Of a DNA stretch of 64,000 nt, positions 24,512-34,300 are shown piece after piece (the first letter of the stretch is position 1; each line of letters opens with the position of its first letter). A program made the position numbers and the translations under genes. The DNA comes from Streptomyces pseudovenezuelae. GTDB taxonomy: Bacteria > Actinomycetota > Actinomycetes > Streptomycetales > Streptomycetaceae. The notes below the pieces were generated by a model. It had not been told where the DNA came from, made no database searches, and saw only the letters and a program-made list of their open reading frames with translations. The stretch is from positions 310,001 through 374,000 of the forward strand of contig NZ_JARXVH010000006.1 of NCBI RefSeq assembly GCF_029892565.1. The letters run 5' to 3'.

Positions 24512-25246
24512 CTACGCCAAGAACCCCCTGAGCAGCGCCGCAGTGCCCCCGCAGTGCTCCCGCATCATCTCCCGTGCCCCGTCCGCGTCCCCGTCCAGCA
24601 CCGCCTCGACCAACGCGCTGTGCTGCCGCTGGGAGTGTTCGAGGTTGCGGACGAGCAGGGGGATGCAGTCGAGGAGGTCGTTCACCGTGGCCCGTACGGC
24701 CGCGTACTGCGCGGTCAGCGTCGGCGAGCCGCACAGCTCGGCGAGGGTGAGATGCAGCATCGTGTCCAGGCGGCGGTAGTCGGCCAGCGGAGCGTCGTGC
24801 GTGCGGGCCAGTGCGTCGCGGAGGCGGTCCGACTGGTCCGTCGTCAGACCGTGCGACGCGCACAGGCCCGCCGCCCCCACCTCCAGCACCTCCCGGAAGC
24901 GCAGCACGTCCTCTATGTCGACCTCGGTGATCCGCCGGCGCAGTTCGTCCTCGCCCCCCGCGTCCGACTTCGGCAGTACGAACGTCCCGCCGTACCGCCC
25001 CCGCCGCGACTCCACAAGACCCTGGTCCTGGAGCACCTTCAGCACCTCGCGCAGGGTCACCCGGCTGATCCCCAGCCGCTCCGCCAGTTCCCGCTCGGCC
25101 GGCAGCCGCTCGCCCCCGGGCACCAGGCCCAGCCGTACGACCTGCAGGATCTGTTCCAGCGCCTCCTCGAAACCGTTCCCCGCCCGCACCGGTCGCAGCA
25201 CCGGCGTCAACCGGTCCTCCAGGTCGCCCTCCGGATCCACCGACAT
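24512..25246 (-). CDS. FadR-type GntR regulator (FCD domain)
   Basis: 244 aa from the ATG at 25246 (AGGGGG upstream); a TTG at 25267 would add seven residues. N-terminal winged helix (ERELAERLGISRVTLREVLKVLQDQGLVESRRGRYGGTFV) and all-helical FCD domain (about 100-225) with metal or ligand residues of the type DTMLHLTLAELCGS. Divergent from the GlnA4-like gene and directly upstream of the amidotransferase gene, it probably represses the whole cluster until the amine or its glutamylated product appears. Confidence 0.93.
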   Translation of the reverse strand: MSVDPEGDLEDRLTPVLRPVRAGNGFEEALEQILQVVRLGLVPGGERLPAERELAERLGISRVTLREVLKVLQDQGLVESRRGRYGGTFVLPKSDAGGEDELRRRITEVDIEDVLRFREVLEVGAAGLCASHGLTTDQSDRLRDALARTHDAPLADYRRLDTMLHLTLAELCGSPTLTAQYAAVRATVNDLLDCIPLLVRNLEHSQRQHSALVEAVLDGDADGAREMMREHCGGTAALLRGFLA

Positions 25247-25340
25247 CCCACCGCACCCCCTTCCCAAGCAATGGTTCTCGGCAATACCTTATGGCTTCCG
25301 GCCCGGCCGAAGAAGCGCGAAGAAGCCGAAGGAGCTTTCC

Positions 25341-26699
25341 GTGGCAGACCGCACACCCCCGCTCGGCGTCGAGGAGCTGCACGCCCTCGTCGCCGACGGT
25401 GAGATCGACACTGTCGTCCTGGCCTTCCCCGACATGCAAGGGCGGCTCCAGGGCAAGCGGTTCGCCGCCCGCTTCTTCCTCGACGAGGTCCTCCACCACG
25501 GCACCGAGGGCTGCAACTACCTCCTCGCCGTCGACACCGAGATGAACACCGTCGAGGGCTACGCCATGTCCTCCTGGGACCGCGGCTACGGCGACTTCGC
25601 CATGCACCCCGACCTGTCCACCCTGCGCCGGGTGCCCTGGAACGACGGCACGGCCATGCTCATCGCCGACCTCGCCTGGAACGACGGCTCCCCGGTGGTC
25701 GCCGCCCCGCGCCAGATCCTCCGCCGCCAGCTGGAGCGCCTCGCCGAACACGGCTTCACCGCGCAGGTCGGCACGGAGCTGGAGTTCATCGTCTTCAAGG
25801 ACACCTACGAGCAGGCGTGGGACGCGAATTACCGGGGGCTGACGCCCGCCAATCAGTACAACATCGATTATTCGGTGCTTGGGACCGGGCGGATCGAGCC
25901 GCTGCTGCGTCGGATCCGCAATGAGATGGCCTCCGCCGGGCTGACCGTCGAGTCCGCCAAGGGCGAGTGCAATCCCGGGCAGCACGAGATCGCCTTCCGC
26001 TACGACGAGGCCGTGGTCACCTGCGACCAGCACGCGATCTACAAGACCGGCACCAAGGAGATCGCCTCCCAGGAGGGAGTGTCGATCACCTTCATGGCCA
26101 AGTACAACGAGCGCGAGGGCAACTCCTGCCACATCCACCTCTCGCTCGCGGACGCGGCCGGCAACAACGCCATGGCCGGACCCGACGGGATGTCCGAGGT
26201 CATGCGGTACTTCCTCGCCGGGCAGTTGGCCGCGCTGCGCGACTTCTCGCTGCTCTACGCCCCCAACATCAACTCCTACAAGCGGTTCCAGCCGGGCTCC
26301 TTCGCCCCGACCGCCGTCGCCTGGGGCCACGACAACCGCACCTGCGCGCTGCGGGTCGTCGGCCACGGCCGCTCCATGCGGTTCGAGAACCGGCTGCCCG
26401 GCGGAGACGTCAATCCGTATCTCGCGGTGGCCGGGCTGGTGGCGGCCGGCCTGTACGGCATCGAGCAGAAACTGGAACTGCCGGAGCCCTGTGCGGGCAA
26501 CGCCTACAGCGCCGACTACGCACACGTCCCCACCAACCTCCGCGAGGCGGCCGAGCTCTGGGAGAACAGCCCGATCGCCCGGACCGCCTTCGGCGACGAG
26601 GTCGTCGCCCACTACCGCAACATGGCCCGCGTCGAGCTGGACGCCTTCGACGCCGCGGTCACCGACTGGGAGCTGCGCCGCTCCTTCGAACGTCTGTGA
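25341..26699 (+). CDS. glnA4: GlnA4-like gamma-glutamyl amine synthetase (glutamine synthetase family)
   Basis: 452 aa from the GTG at 25341 (AAGGAG 6 bases upstream). Glutamine synthetase signatures are intact: metal ligands in TELEFIVF and NPGQHEIAFRYDEA, the ammonia/amine-site region, and the ATP-site NSYKRFQPGSFAP. From published work, the S. coelicolor GlnA4 in the matching genomic position ligates glutamate to ethanolamine rather than ammonia; that assignment here rests on remembered synteny and cluster content. Followed 11 bases later by an aldehyde dehydrogenase and an SDR, forming a catabolic operon. Polyamine glutamylation (GlnA3-like) is the main alternative. Confidence 0.88.
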   Translation: MADRTPPLGVEELHALVADGEIDTVVLAFPDMQGRLQGKRFAARFFLDEVLHHGTEGCNYLLAVDTEMNTVEGYAMSSWDRGYGDFAMHPDLSTLRRVPWNDGTAMLIADLAWNDGSPVVAAPRQILRRQLERLAEHGFTAQVGTELEFIVFKDTYEQAWDANYRGLTPANQYNIDYSVLGTGRIEPLLRRIRNEMASAGLTVESAKGECNPGQHEIAFRYDEAVVTCDQHAIYKTGTKEIASQEGVSITFMAKYNEREGNSCHIHLSLADAAGNNAMAGPDGMSEVMRYFLAGQLAALRDFSLLYAPNINSYKRFQPGSFAPTAVAWGHDNRTCALRVVGHGRSMRFENRLPGGDVNPYLAVAGLVAAGLYGIEQKLELPEPCAGNAYSADYAHVPTNLREAAELWENSPIARTAFGDEVVAHYRNMARVELDAFDAAVTDWELRRSFERL

Positions 26700-26710
26700 G
26701 AGGTCCCGAG

Positions 26711-28084
26711 TTGTCCTACGAGCATGAGCTGACGGTCCTCAACCCGGCGACGGAAGAGGTCGTCGCGACCGTCCCCGCCGCCACCGCGGCCGACGTGGAC
26801 ACGGCCGTCGTCCGGGCCACACGGGCACAGGCGAAGTGGGCCGCGCTCCCGCCCGCCGACCGGGCCCGCCAACTGCGCCGGTTCGCCGACGTCGTGGACC
26901 AACATGTCGAGGAACTGGCCCGGTTGGAGGTGCGCGAGGCGGGCCACCTGCTGGGCAACGCCCGTTGGGAGGCCGGCAACGTCCGCGATCTGCTCGCCTA
27001 CGCGGCCGGGGGAGTGGAGCGGCTGACCGGGCGTCAGATCCCGGTGCCCGGAGGCCTCGACGTCACCGTCCTCGAACCGCTCGGTGTCGTCGGTGTCATC
27101 GCGCCCTGGAACTTCCCCCTGCCGATCGCGGCCTGGGGCACGGCCCCCGCGCTCGCCGCCGGCAACGCGGTCATCCTGAAGCCCGCCGAGACGACCCCGC
27201 TCACCGCCCTGCGGCTGGCCGAACTCGCCTTGGAAGCGGGGCTGCCGGAGGGCCTGTTCCAGGTCCTGCCCGGGCACGGCCACACCGCCGGACGCGCCCT
27301 CGTCGACCACCCCGACGTGGCGAAGATCGTGTTCACCGGCTCCACCCGCACCGGCCGCGAGGTCATGGAGCGCTGCGCCCGCCTGGTCAAGCCGGTCACC
27401 CTCGAACTCGGCGGCAAGAGCCCCAACGTCGTCTTCGCCGACGCCGATCTGTCTGCCGCCGTCGACCCCTTCTCCTTCCTGGACAACTCCGGCCAGGACT
27501 GCTGCGCCCGCACCCGGATCCTGGTCCAGGAGTCCGTGTACGACGAGGTCCGCGAACTGCTCGCCGACGCGCTGGCCGGCGTGGTGGTGGGCGACCCGGC
27601 CGACGAGAAGACCCAGATGGGCCCGCTGATCTCCCGTCAACAACTGGACCGCGTGCGGTCGTTCGTGCCGGACGACGCCCAGGCCCTGCGCGGCGGCGCG
27701 CCCGACGGACCCGGCTTCTGGTTCGCGCCGACCGTCCTCACCGGCGAGGCGCCCGACTCCGCGGCGGCCCGCGAGGAGATCTTCGGCCCGGTCGCCGTCC
27801 TGCTGCCCTTCACCGACGAGGCCGACGCGGTCCGCCTCGCCAACGACACCCCCTACGGCCTCGCCGGCTCCATCTGGACCCGCGACATCGGCCGCGCCCT
27901 GCGCGTCTCGCAGTCCGTGCGGGCCGGCAACCTGTCCGTCAACTCCCACTCCAGCGTCCGCTATTGGACCCCCTTCGGCGGCTACAAGCAGTCCGGCATC
28001 GGCCGCGAGCTGGGTCCGGACGCCCTGACCGCCTTCACCGAGACCAAGAACGTCTTCATCAGCACGGAGGGTCCCGCACAGTGA
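26711..28084 (+). CDS. Aldehyde dehydrogenase
   Basis: 457 aa starting with TTG at 26711 (GAGAGG 7 bases upstream); no in-frame ATG or GTG gives a complete N-terminus. NAD-binding PWNFPLPIAAWGTAPALAAGN, general base Glu232 in LELGGKSPN and the catalytic Cys264 in NSGQDCCAR are present. In this operon it should oxidise the aldehyde formed from the glutamylated amino-alcohol or amine. Slightly shorter than the usual 480-500 aa. The stop overlaps the SDR start by 4 bases. Confidence 0.93.
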   Translation: MSYEHELTVLNPATEEVVATVPAATAADVDTAVVRATRAQAKWAALPPADRARQLRRFADVVDQHVEELARLEVREAGHLLGNARWEAGNVRDLLAYAAGGVERLTGRQIPVPGGLDVTVLEPLGVVGVIAPWNFPLPIAAWGTAPALAAGNAVILKPAETTPLTALRLAELALEAGLPEGLFQVLPGHGHTAGRALVDHPDVAKIVFTGSTRTGREVMERCARLVKPVTLELGGKSPNVVFADADLSAAVDPFSFLDNSGQDCCARTRILVQESVYDEVRELLADALAGVVVGDPADEKTQMGPLISRQQLDRVRSFVPDDAQALRGGAPDGPGFWFAPTVLTGEAPDSAAAREEIFGPVAVLLPFTDEADAVRLANDTPYGLAGSIWTRDIGRALRVSQSVRAGNLSVNSHSSVRYWTPFGGYKQSGIGRELGPDALTAFTETKNVFISTEGPAQ

Positions 28085-28863
28085 CCGAACAGACTGTCTG
28101 CCGTCGACTCGTCGGCCGTACCGCCGTCATCACCGGAGCCGGCAGTGGCATCGGCCTCGCCACCGCCCGCAGGCTCTCCTCCGAGGGCGCGAACGTCGTC
28201 TGCGGAGACGTCGACGAGGTCAGCGGCAAGGCGGCCGCCGATGCGGTCGGCGGCCTCTTCGTGAAGGTCGACGTGACCGACCCGGAGCAGGTCGAGGCCC
28301 TCTTCAAGACGGCCTTCGACACCTACGGCAGCATCGACATCGCCTTCAACAACGCCGGCATCTCGCCGCCCGACGACGACTCCATCCTGGAGACAGGCCT
28401 GGAGGCCTGGAAGCGCGTCCAGGAGGTCAACCTCACCTCCGTGTACCTGTGTTGCAAGGCCGCCATTCCGTACATGCGGCAGCAGGGCAGGGGTTCCATC
28501 ATCAACACGGCGTCCTTCGTGGCGCGGATGGGCGCGGCGACCTCCCAGATCTCCTACACCGCCTCCAAGGGCGGCGTCCTGGCCATGTCCCGTGAACTGG
28601 GCGTGCAGTTCGCGCGGGAGGGCATCCGCGTGAACGCCCTCTGCCCGGGACCGGTGAACACCCCTCTCCTCCAGGAGCTGTTCGCCAAGGACCCCGAGCG
28701 GGCCGCCCGCCGCCTCGTCCACATCCCGGTCGGCCGGTTCGCCGAGGCCGACGAGATCGCCGCCGCGGTCGCCTTCCTGGCCAGCGACGACTCGTCCTTC
28801 GTGAACGCCACCGACTTCCTGGTGGACGGCGGCATCTCGGGCGCGTACGTCACGCCCCTGTAG
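28081..28863 (+). CDS. Short-chain dehydrogenase/reductase
   Basis: 260 aa classic SDR: TGAGSGIG cofactor loop (18-25), NNAG, catalytic Ser in NTASFVARM and the YTASK active-site Tyr/Lys. The Asp at the end of strand 2 (GDVDE) favours NAD over NADP. Coupled by GTGA to the aldehyde dehydrogenase gene, so it likely performs the alcohol-to-aldehyde step on the gamma-glutamyl intermediate (for example gamma-glutamylethanolamide). A GGCCGG/CCGGCC stem follows the stop (28872-28893) and may end the operon. Confidence 0.93.
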   Translation: MTEQTVCRRLVGRTAVITGAGSGIGLATARRLSSEGANVVCGDVDEVSGKAAADAVGGLFVKVDVTDPEQVEALFKTAFDTYGSIDIAFNNAGISPPDDDSILETGLEAWKRVQEVNLTSVYLCCKAAIPYMRQQGRGSIINTASFVARMGAATSQISYTASKGGVLAMSRELGVQFAREGIRVNALCPGPVNTPLLQELFAKDPERAARRLVHIPVGRFAEADEIAAAVAFLASDDSSFVNATDFLVDGGISGAYVTPL

Positions 28864-28908
28864 CCCCGGCAGGCCGGACACCGTGTACCGGCCCGCGGGG
28901 GCCCGTCC

Positions 28909-28914
28909 TAGAGT
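28909..28914 (+). promoter_or_regulatory. -10 hexamer TAGAGT of a leaderless promoter
   Basis: TAGAGT ends 6 bases before the ATG at 28921 and no Shine-Dalgarno is present, so transcription probably starts at the A of ATG and the mRNA has no leader. A -35 element could not be assigned. Confidence 0.6.
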
Positions 28915-28920
28915 GCTGGA

Positions 28921-29823
28921 ATGAGCATGACGCCGCCCCCGCCCGGCTGGTACCCCGACCCGTCGGCCCCCCACCTGCAACGCTGGTGGGACGGCACGGC
29001 CTGGACCGAACACTGGCACGCGCCCGAGGCCCCCGTGCCGGGACCCGTCGCGGGCACCGGCCGGGCGAAGGTCGTCGCGATCACCACGGCCGGGGCCGTG
29101 CTCGTCGCGGCGATCGTCACAGGCGCGTTCTTCCTGGGGCAGGACGACGACGGAGGCGGCACGGAGGCCCAGACCGCGCCGACCACCGTCCCCTCGGCGC
29201 CGACGAGCGAGGGCCCGTCCCAACCGCAGTCCCCGTCGCCGTCCGCCGCAGACCCGTCCGTAGTGGAGGACCAACTCAACGGCATCACCCTGCCGTTGCC
29301 CGACGGCTGGGTCAGGCCGCAGTACGTCTCCCAGGACGACGTCGTCATGACCACACCCGGCACCTACGACTGCCCGGGCGACGCGGGCCTGTGCCGGCAC
29401 GGCGAGGTCATCTCCCGCACGGTGACCGCCAACGCCGAGACGTCCCCCAAGACCCTTGCCGAGCAGGACATCTCGAAGGCGGCCGACGACGCGTACGACC
29501 GTGACGAGATCGGCCGGCGCCCCTACGGCGGCCTGGAATCCCACCAGTTGGTGAAGTCGGGCCAGGTCGCGGTGGCCGGACGCGCCGGTTACTTCGTGCG
29601 CTGGCGCGTGAAGACGGCCAAGGGCCCCGGCGGCTACGTCGAGTCCCTCGCCTTCCCCGCCAGCGTCGGCACCGAGTCACCCGTCCTCGTCCGCTTCGTC
29701 TTCGACGCGGGCGCGGACGGGCCGCCGCTCGCCGACATGGACCGGATCACCAAAGGCATCCGGTCCATCGACGACGCGGCCACGGGCGGCGGGGTGGGCA
29801 GCAGCATCGGCCCGACGGACTGA
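28921..29823 (+). CDS. DUF2510 membrane protein with extracytoplasmic domain
   Basis: 300 aa. The N-terminal DUF2510 motif PPGWYPDPSAPHLQRWWDG (residues about 7-32) is an actinobacterial cytoplasmic module; a membrane helix follows at about 52-72, then a Pro/Ser/Thr linker and an external domain (115-290) with two Cys (YDCPGDAGLC). Function unknown. The gene appears leaderless. Its stop is separated by a single base from the stop of the convergent racemase-like gene. Confidence 0.85.
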   Translation: MSMTPPPPGWYPDPSAPHLQRWWDGTAWTEHWHAPEAPVPGPVAGTGRAKVVAITTAGAVLVAAIVTGAFFLGQDDDGGGTEAQTAPTTVPSAPTSEGPSQPQSPSPSAADPSVVEDQLNGITLPLPDGWVRPQYVSQDDVVMTTPGTYDCPGDAGLCRHGEVISRTVTANAETSPKTLAEQDISKAADDAYDRDEIGRRPYGGLESHQLVKSGQVAVAGRAGYFVRWRVKTAKGPGGYVESLAFPASVGTESPVLVRFVFDAGADGPPLADMDRITKGIRSIDDAATGGGVGSSIGPTD

Positions 29824-29824
29824 C

Positions 29825-31027
29825 CTACAGGAAGGTGTGGCCCTCGCCGCGATACGTCGGGACGGTCGCCGTCACGGCGTCCCCCTCGATGAGCCGCAGC
29901 ACGTCGAACCGCTCGCACAACTCGCCGGCCTTGGCGTGCCGGAACCACACCTTGTCGCCGAGCAGCAGGTCGTCGGCGGGCGAGCCGAGCAGCGGGGTCT
30001 GGACCTCGCCGGGCCCTTCCTGGGGGTCGTAGCGCAGCCCCTCCGGCAGGTACGGCACCGGGAGCCGGTCGGCGCCGGCCGCGCCGGAGGCCGGGTAGCC
30101 GCCGCCGAGCACCGTCACGACGCCGACGCCGGGCCGGCGGACGACGGGCATGGCGAACAGGGCGGCCGGACGGCCGGTGAAGGACGTGTAGTTGTCGAAC
30201 AGCCGGGGGACGTAGAGCCCAGAGCCGGCCGCGATCTCGGTCACGGCGTCCTCGGCGGCGGTGTGCTGCACGCTGCCGGTGCCGCCGCCGTTGACGAACT
30301 CCAGGTCGGGCACGACGGCCCGGACCGCGCGCACGACCTCCGCGCGCCGCTCGACCAGCTCCCGGCGGGCCGTGGCCTGCATCAGCCGGACGGCACGCGA
30401 GCGCATCGGCCGTCCCGCGACGGCGTCCCCGACGCCCGCGATATGACCCTCGTACGCCATGATCCCGACGACCTTGAACCCCGGCCGCCGCGTCACCGCC
30501 CGCGCCACGTCGGCGACTTGGGCGGGGGAGTGCAGCGGGGAGCGGCGGGCGCCGACCCGCACCCGGCCGCCGAGCAGCTTCAGCGAGGTGTCCAACTCCA
30601 GGCAGACCCGGATGACTTCGTGTCCGCCGCCGCGTGCCTCGTCGATGAGCCGGAGCTGGGCCGGGTCATCGATCATGACGGTCACGGCGGCGGCGAGCTT
30701 GGGGTCGGAGGCCAGTTCGGCGAAACCGGCGCGGTCGGCGGAGGGATAGGCGAGCAGGATGTCGTCGAATCCGGAGCGCGCCAGCCACAGGGACTCGGCC
30801 AGGGTGAAGGACATGATGCCCGCGAAGCCGTCCTTCGCCAGGACGCGTTCCAACAGGGTCCGGCAGCGGACGGACTTGCTGGCGACGCGGACCGGCTTGC
30901 CGCCGGCGCGGCGGACGAGGTCGTCCGCGTTGGCGTCGAAGGCGTCCAGGTCCACGATGGCGAGAGGGGCGTCGAGATGGGCGGTGGCCCGGTCGTAACG
31001 GGCCCTGTCGGCGGCGCGCGCAGTCAT
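29825..31027 (-). CDS. PLP-dependent amino acid aldolase/deaminase (alanine racemase N-domain family)
   Basis: 400 aa. The PLP lysine is K51 in RVASKSVRCRTLL, in the fold-III barrel shared by alanine racemase and D-threonine aldolase. The C-terminal half (YPEVADPV-like barrel features, LLLGDKVWFRHAKAGEL) resembles the D-Thr aldolase/D-Ser dehydratase branch and contains His and Cys (HAKAGELCE) that could bind a metal. A cytoplasmic enzyme on D- or hydroxy-amino acids; substrate unknown. The ATG at 31027 begins right before the conserved barrel, with only a weak ribosome site. Confidence 0.82.
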   Translation of the reverse strand: MTARAADRARYDRATAHLDAPLAIVDLDAFDANADDLVRRAGGKPVRVASKSVRCRTLLERVLAKDGFAGIMSFTLAESLWLARSGFDDILLAYPSADRAGFAELASDPKLAAAVTVMIDDPAQLRLIDEARGGGHEVIRVCLELDTSLKLLGGRVRVGARRSPLHSPAQVADVARAVTRRPGFKVVGIMAYEGHIAGVGDAVAGRPMRSRAVRLMQATARRELVERRAEVVRAVRAVVPDLEFVNGGGTGSVQHTAAEDAVTEIAAGSGLYVPRLFDNYTSFTGRPAALFAMPVVRRPGVGVVTVLGGGYPASGAAGADRLPVPYLPEGLRYDPQEGPGEVQTPLLGSPADDLLLGDKVWFRHAKAGELCERFDVLRLIEGDAVTATVPTYRGEGHTFL

Positions 31028-31305
31028 GAACGAAGCCTGCCAGACAGGATTACCGCAGGGTAGAGGGACGTTCCGGGCAGATGCCCCGTGGTCGGCGACT
31101 GGTTCCCGTTCCGCGCGGGTCAACCCGTAGAGTGACGCGCACGCATGGCGGAACGCACCGGGCCACAGCTGCGCCGGGATGTCGGTCCTTCCGTGCGGGT
31201 ATGTGTGTCCGAGACGGACTTGCCGACGCCATGACCGGGCGTTGAGCACGACGGCGACGGGGTGCGTAAGAGTAGTCGGCCCGGGCGCGAGGAAACGGGG
31301 GGTGC

Positions 31306-34300
31306 ATGAGCACGGAAGCGCGACACGCCTCCAACCCTCCGCGCCGCACGCCCTCGCCCCAACCGCCGACGCCCGGCGCCTGCGAGGATCCCTCGGCGCC
31401 GCCGCCCCACGAGAACGGCACCACGCCGTCTCCGGATCACGCGAACGGTACGGCGGTGACAGGGACTGGCGCGCCGGACAGGGCTTCCATGCCGGGAGCG
31501 GGGGGCTCGTGGAGTGACTCGGGGCCGGTAGTCGGGAGTGCGTGGAGCGCTGCGGGCGGGGCTTCGGGGAACGAGTGGGGAGCGATGGACGGGACCTCCT
31601 CGGCCACGGACGCCGGTGGATCGCGGGGATCACGGGGACATGTTCCGGGTGCGTCGGCGGGCGCGGCTGCGGGTGGCTCTGGTGGCGTCTGGTCGCCCTG
31701 GCGTGGAAGCCAGCCGTTCGACGCCTTCGCGGAACGTCCGGGTCCTCGGGACGCGCGTGCGCGGACGGGAACGGGGAACGGGACCGGGGGCGAATCGCCG
31801 GACGAGCCCGACGCCGGCCGTACGTCGGTGCCTCGGCGGGTCAACGGCACCGAGCAGTCCGACGCGGACCGACCTACGTCTGGTCCTTCACCTGCCCACC
31901 CTCACTTCCCGAATCTGCGCTCCCCTCAAGACGTGGGCTCCGCGCCCCTACCCCCACCCCAGGCTTCCGCCCGCTTCCCGGACATCCCACCACCGCCCGC
32001 CGGCGAGACGCACCGGGACGAGACCGCCACACCGTCGCGGGGTGACGGTCGAGGTGGGTCGACCCCGGGCACGCCGCCGCGGGCTGTCGATGGCAGGGGA
32101 TCCGCTGTGCCGGATGGCACCGCCCAGGGCGTCGACGCGCGGGGCGTGAGGGACGCGGGTGTGCCGTCACGGGGTGACGCGAGAGGTACGTCGTTCCCAG
32201 GTACGTCTCCGCGCGGTGCCGACGCCAGGGGTACGACCGTGCCGGGTACGTCGATGCCGGGCAGCACGGCTCAGGGCGGGGGCGCCCAGGGCAGGACGGC
32301 GCCGCCGGTGCCGGGCACGCCGCCGCCGGCCCCCGCCGTGCCGCCGCGTCCGAGCCACCGCCCCACGGCACCCTTCCGCCTGATGCACCCCACGCCGGCC
32401 GAAACAGGCCAGGAGACCACGAGGCGCCAGCGCCCGGTCCCCGGGGAGTCGTCGGACGAATCGGCCACCCGTTGGGACGCCGCCGCCTCCGACCAGCCCC
32501 GCCGCCCCGGCCCGTCCGAGCCGCCCGCGCCGGGCTCCCGCCCCACGTCCGGCCCCAGACCGTCGGCCACGCCACCGGCTCCGGACACCCGTCCGGATTC
32601 CCCGCCGCCCGCTCGCCCCCCAGGCTGGCCCGTGCCCTCGGGCCCGGGTGCCCGTTCGGCTTCCCCGTCGGCTGATCCAACCCGTACTCCTGGTCCGACG
32701 GCGCCTCCGGCACGTACCGCCCGCCCGAGCTCCGCGTCCGCCGACGAGGCCGGCGCCCCGTACTCGCCCCCGGCTTCCCGCCAGGGTTCCGCCCCCGTTG
32801 ACTCCGGCCGTGCTCCGGGCTCCGGCGGCCGCTCGGGTTCTGCGCCGGTGGATCCTGCTCGTGCCCCGTATTCGTCCCCGGCTCCCCGGCAGGGTTCAGC
32901 CCCCGCTGACGCCGACCGCGCGTCGGGCTCGACTGCGCCTCCGCGGCCGGAGGGGCGTCCGGGCTCCGCGCCCGTTGACACTGCCCGCGCCCCGGGCTCG
33001 GCGGTGCCCTCGGGGCCGGGTGGCCGTTCCGGCTCCGCGCCCGTTGACACTGCCCGCGCCCCGGGCTCGGCGGTGCCCTCGGGGCCGGGTGGCCGTTCCG
33101 GCTCGGCGCCAGTGGACCCCGCTCGTGGCCCGTATTCGGCCTCGGCTCCCCGGCAGGGTTCTGCCCCGGCTGACGCCGACCGCGCGTCGGGCTCGACTGC
33201 GCCTCCGCGGCCGGAGGGGCGTCCGGGTTCGGCGTCTGGTGACACCGCCCGTGCCCCGCACTCGCCCCCCACTTCTCGTCAGGGTTCCGCGCCCGCTGAC
33301 ACCGGCCGTCCCTCGGGTTCGGGTGGCCGTTCGGGTTCCGCGCCGGTGGATCCCACCCGTGCCCCGTATTCGGCTCCGCCTTCCCGCCAAGGCTCAGCCC
33401 CCGTTGACTCCACCCGCACCCCAGGCCCGGCCGTGCCTCCGCGACCGGACGGCCGCCCGGGTTCCGCGTCCAGCGACGCCCCGTACCCGCCCGCGCCTCC
33501 CCGCCCAGGCTCCGCCCCTTCCCGTACCCCCGACTCGCCCACGCCTTCGGCGCCGATCGCCCACCCGGTTTCCGGGTCCGCCAACGCCGTCCAGGCGCCG
33601 CGTTCAGGTCCGGGCGCCCGCCCAGCACCCGCCCCCGTCTCCGACGACCCCGCACACGCCCCGCGTCGGACGCCGATCACCGACACCCACAGCATCCCTC
33701 CCTCACCCATGCCCCCCGCCCCAATGGACCCCCCGCGATCCGACAGCCCCGTTGGAGTTGCGCCCGACCCCGCACTGAACTGGAGTGCGCCGGTCGTGCC
33801 CGGGGCCGGTAGGCCCGTCGTGTCGTTCGGGGAGCCCGAGGGGTATGACGAGCGGGTACGGGGTCGGCGGCTGGGGGTGCGGATACCTCCGCGGGTCGCT
33901 GCCGTCGCCGTTTGTATCGTGCTGGGACTCGGGCTCATCGGTGGGGCTGTGACCGGGAGTTGGCTGGTCGGGGACTCGGGGGACGGGGGTACGCGGGATA
34001 CCTTCAGCGCGGCGGCCGGGTTGTGGCACAGCGTGCCCGTCGACCGGCTGTTCCCGACCACCGTGCAGGGGCAGGGGGCCGGTCCCGGCGGTGCCGACCG
34101 GACCTGGACGCGGATCGCCGTCGCGCCGGACAGCGGTTGTCAGAGTGCCTTCGACCCGTTGCTGAAGAAGGTGCTCGCGCCCGTGGGGTGTCAGCGGCTG
34201 CTGCGCGCCACCTACACCGACGCCACCCAGAGCTTCGTCACCACCGTGGGACTTCTGTTCACCAAGGCCGATGCCGTCGGCATGAAGTCCCTCGCCTCCC

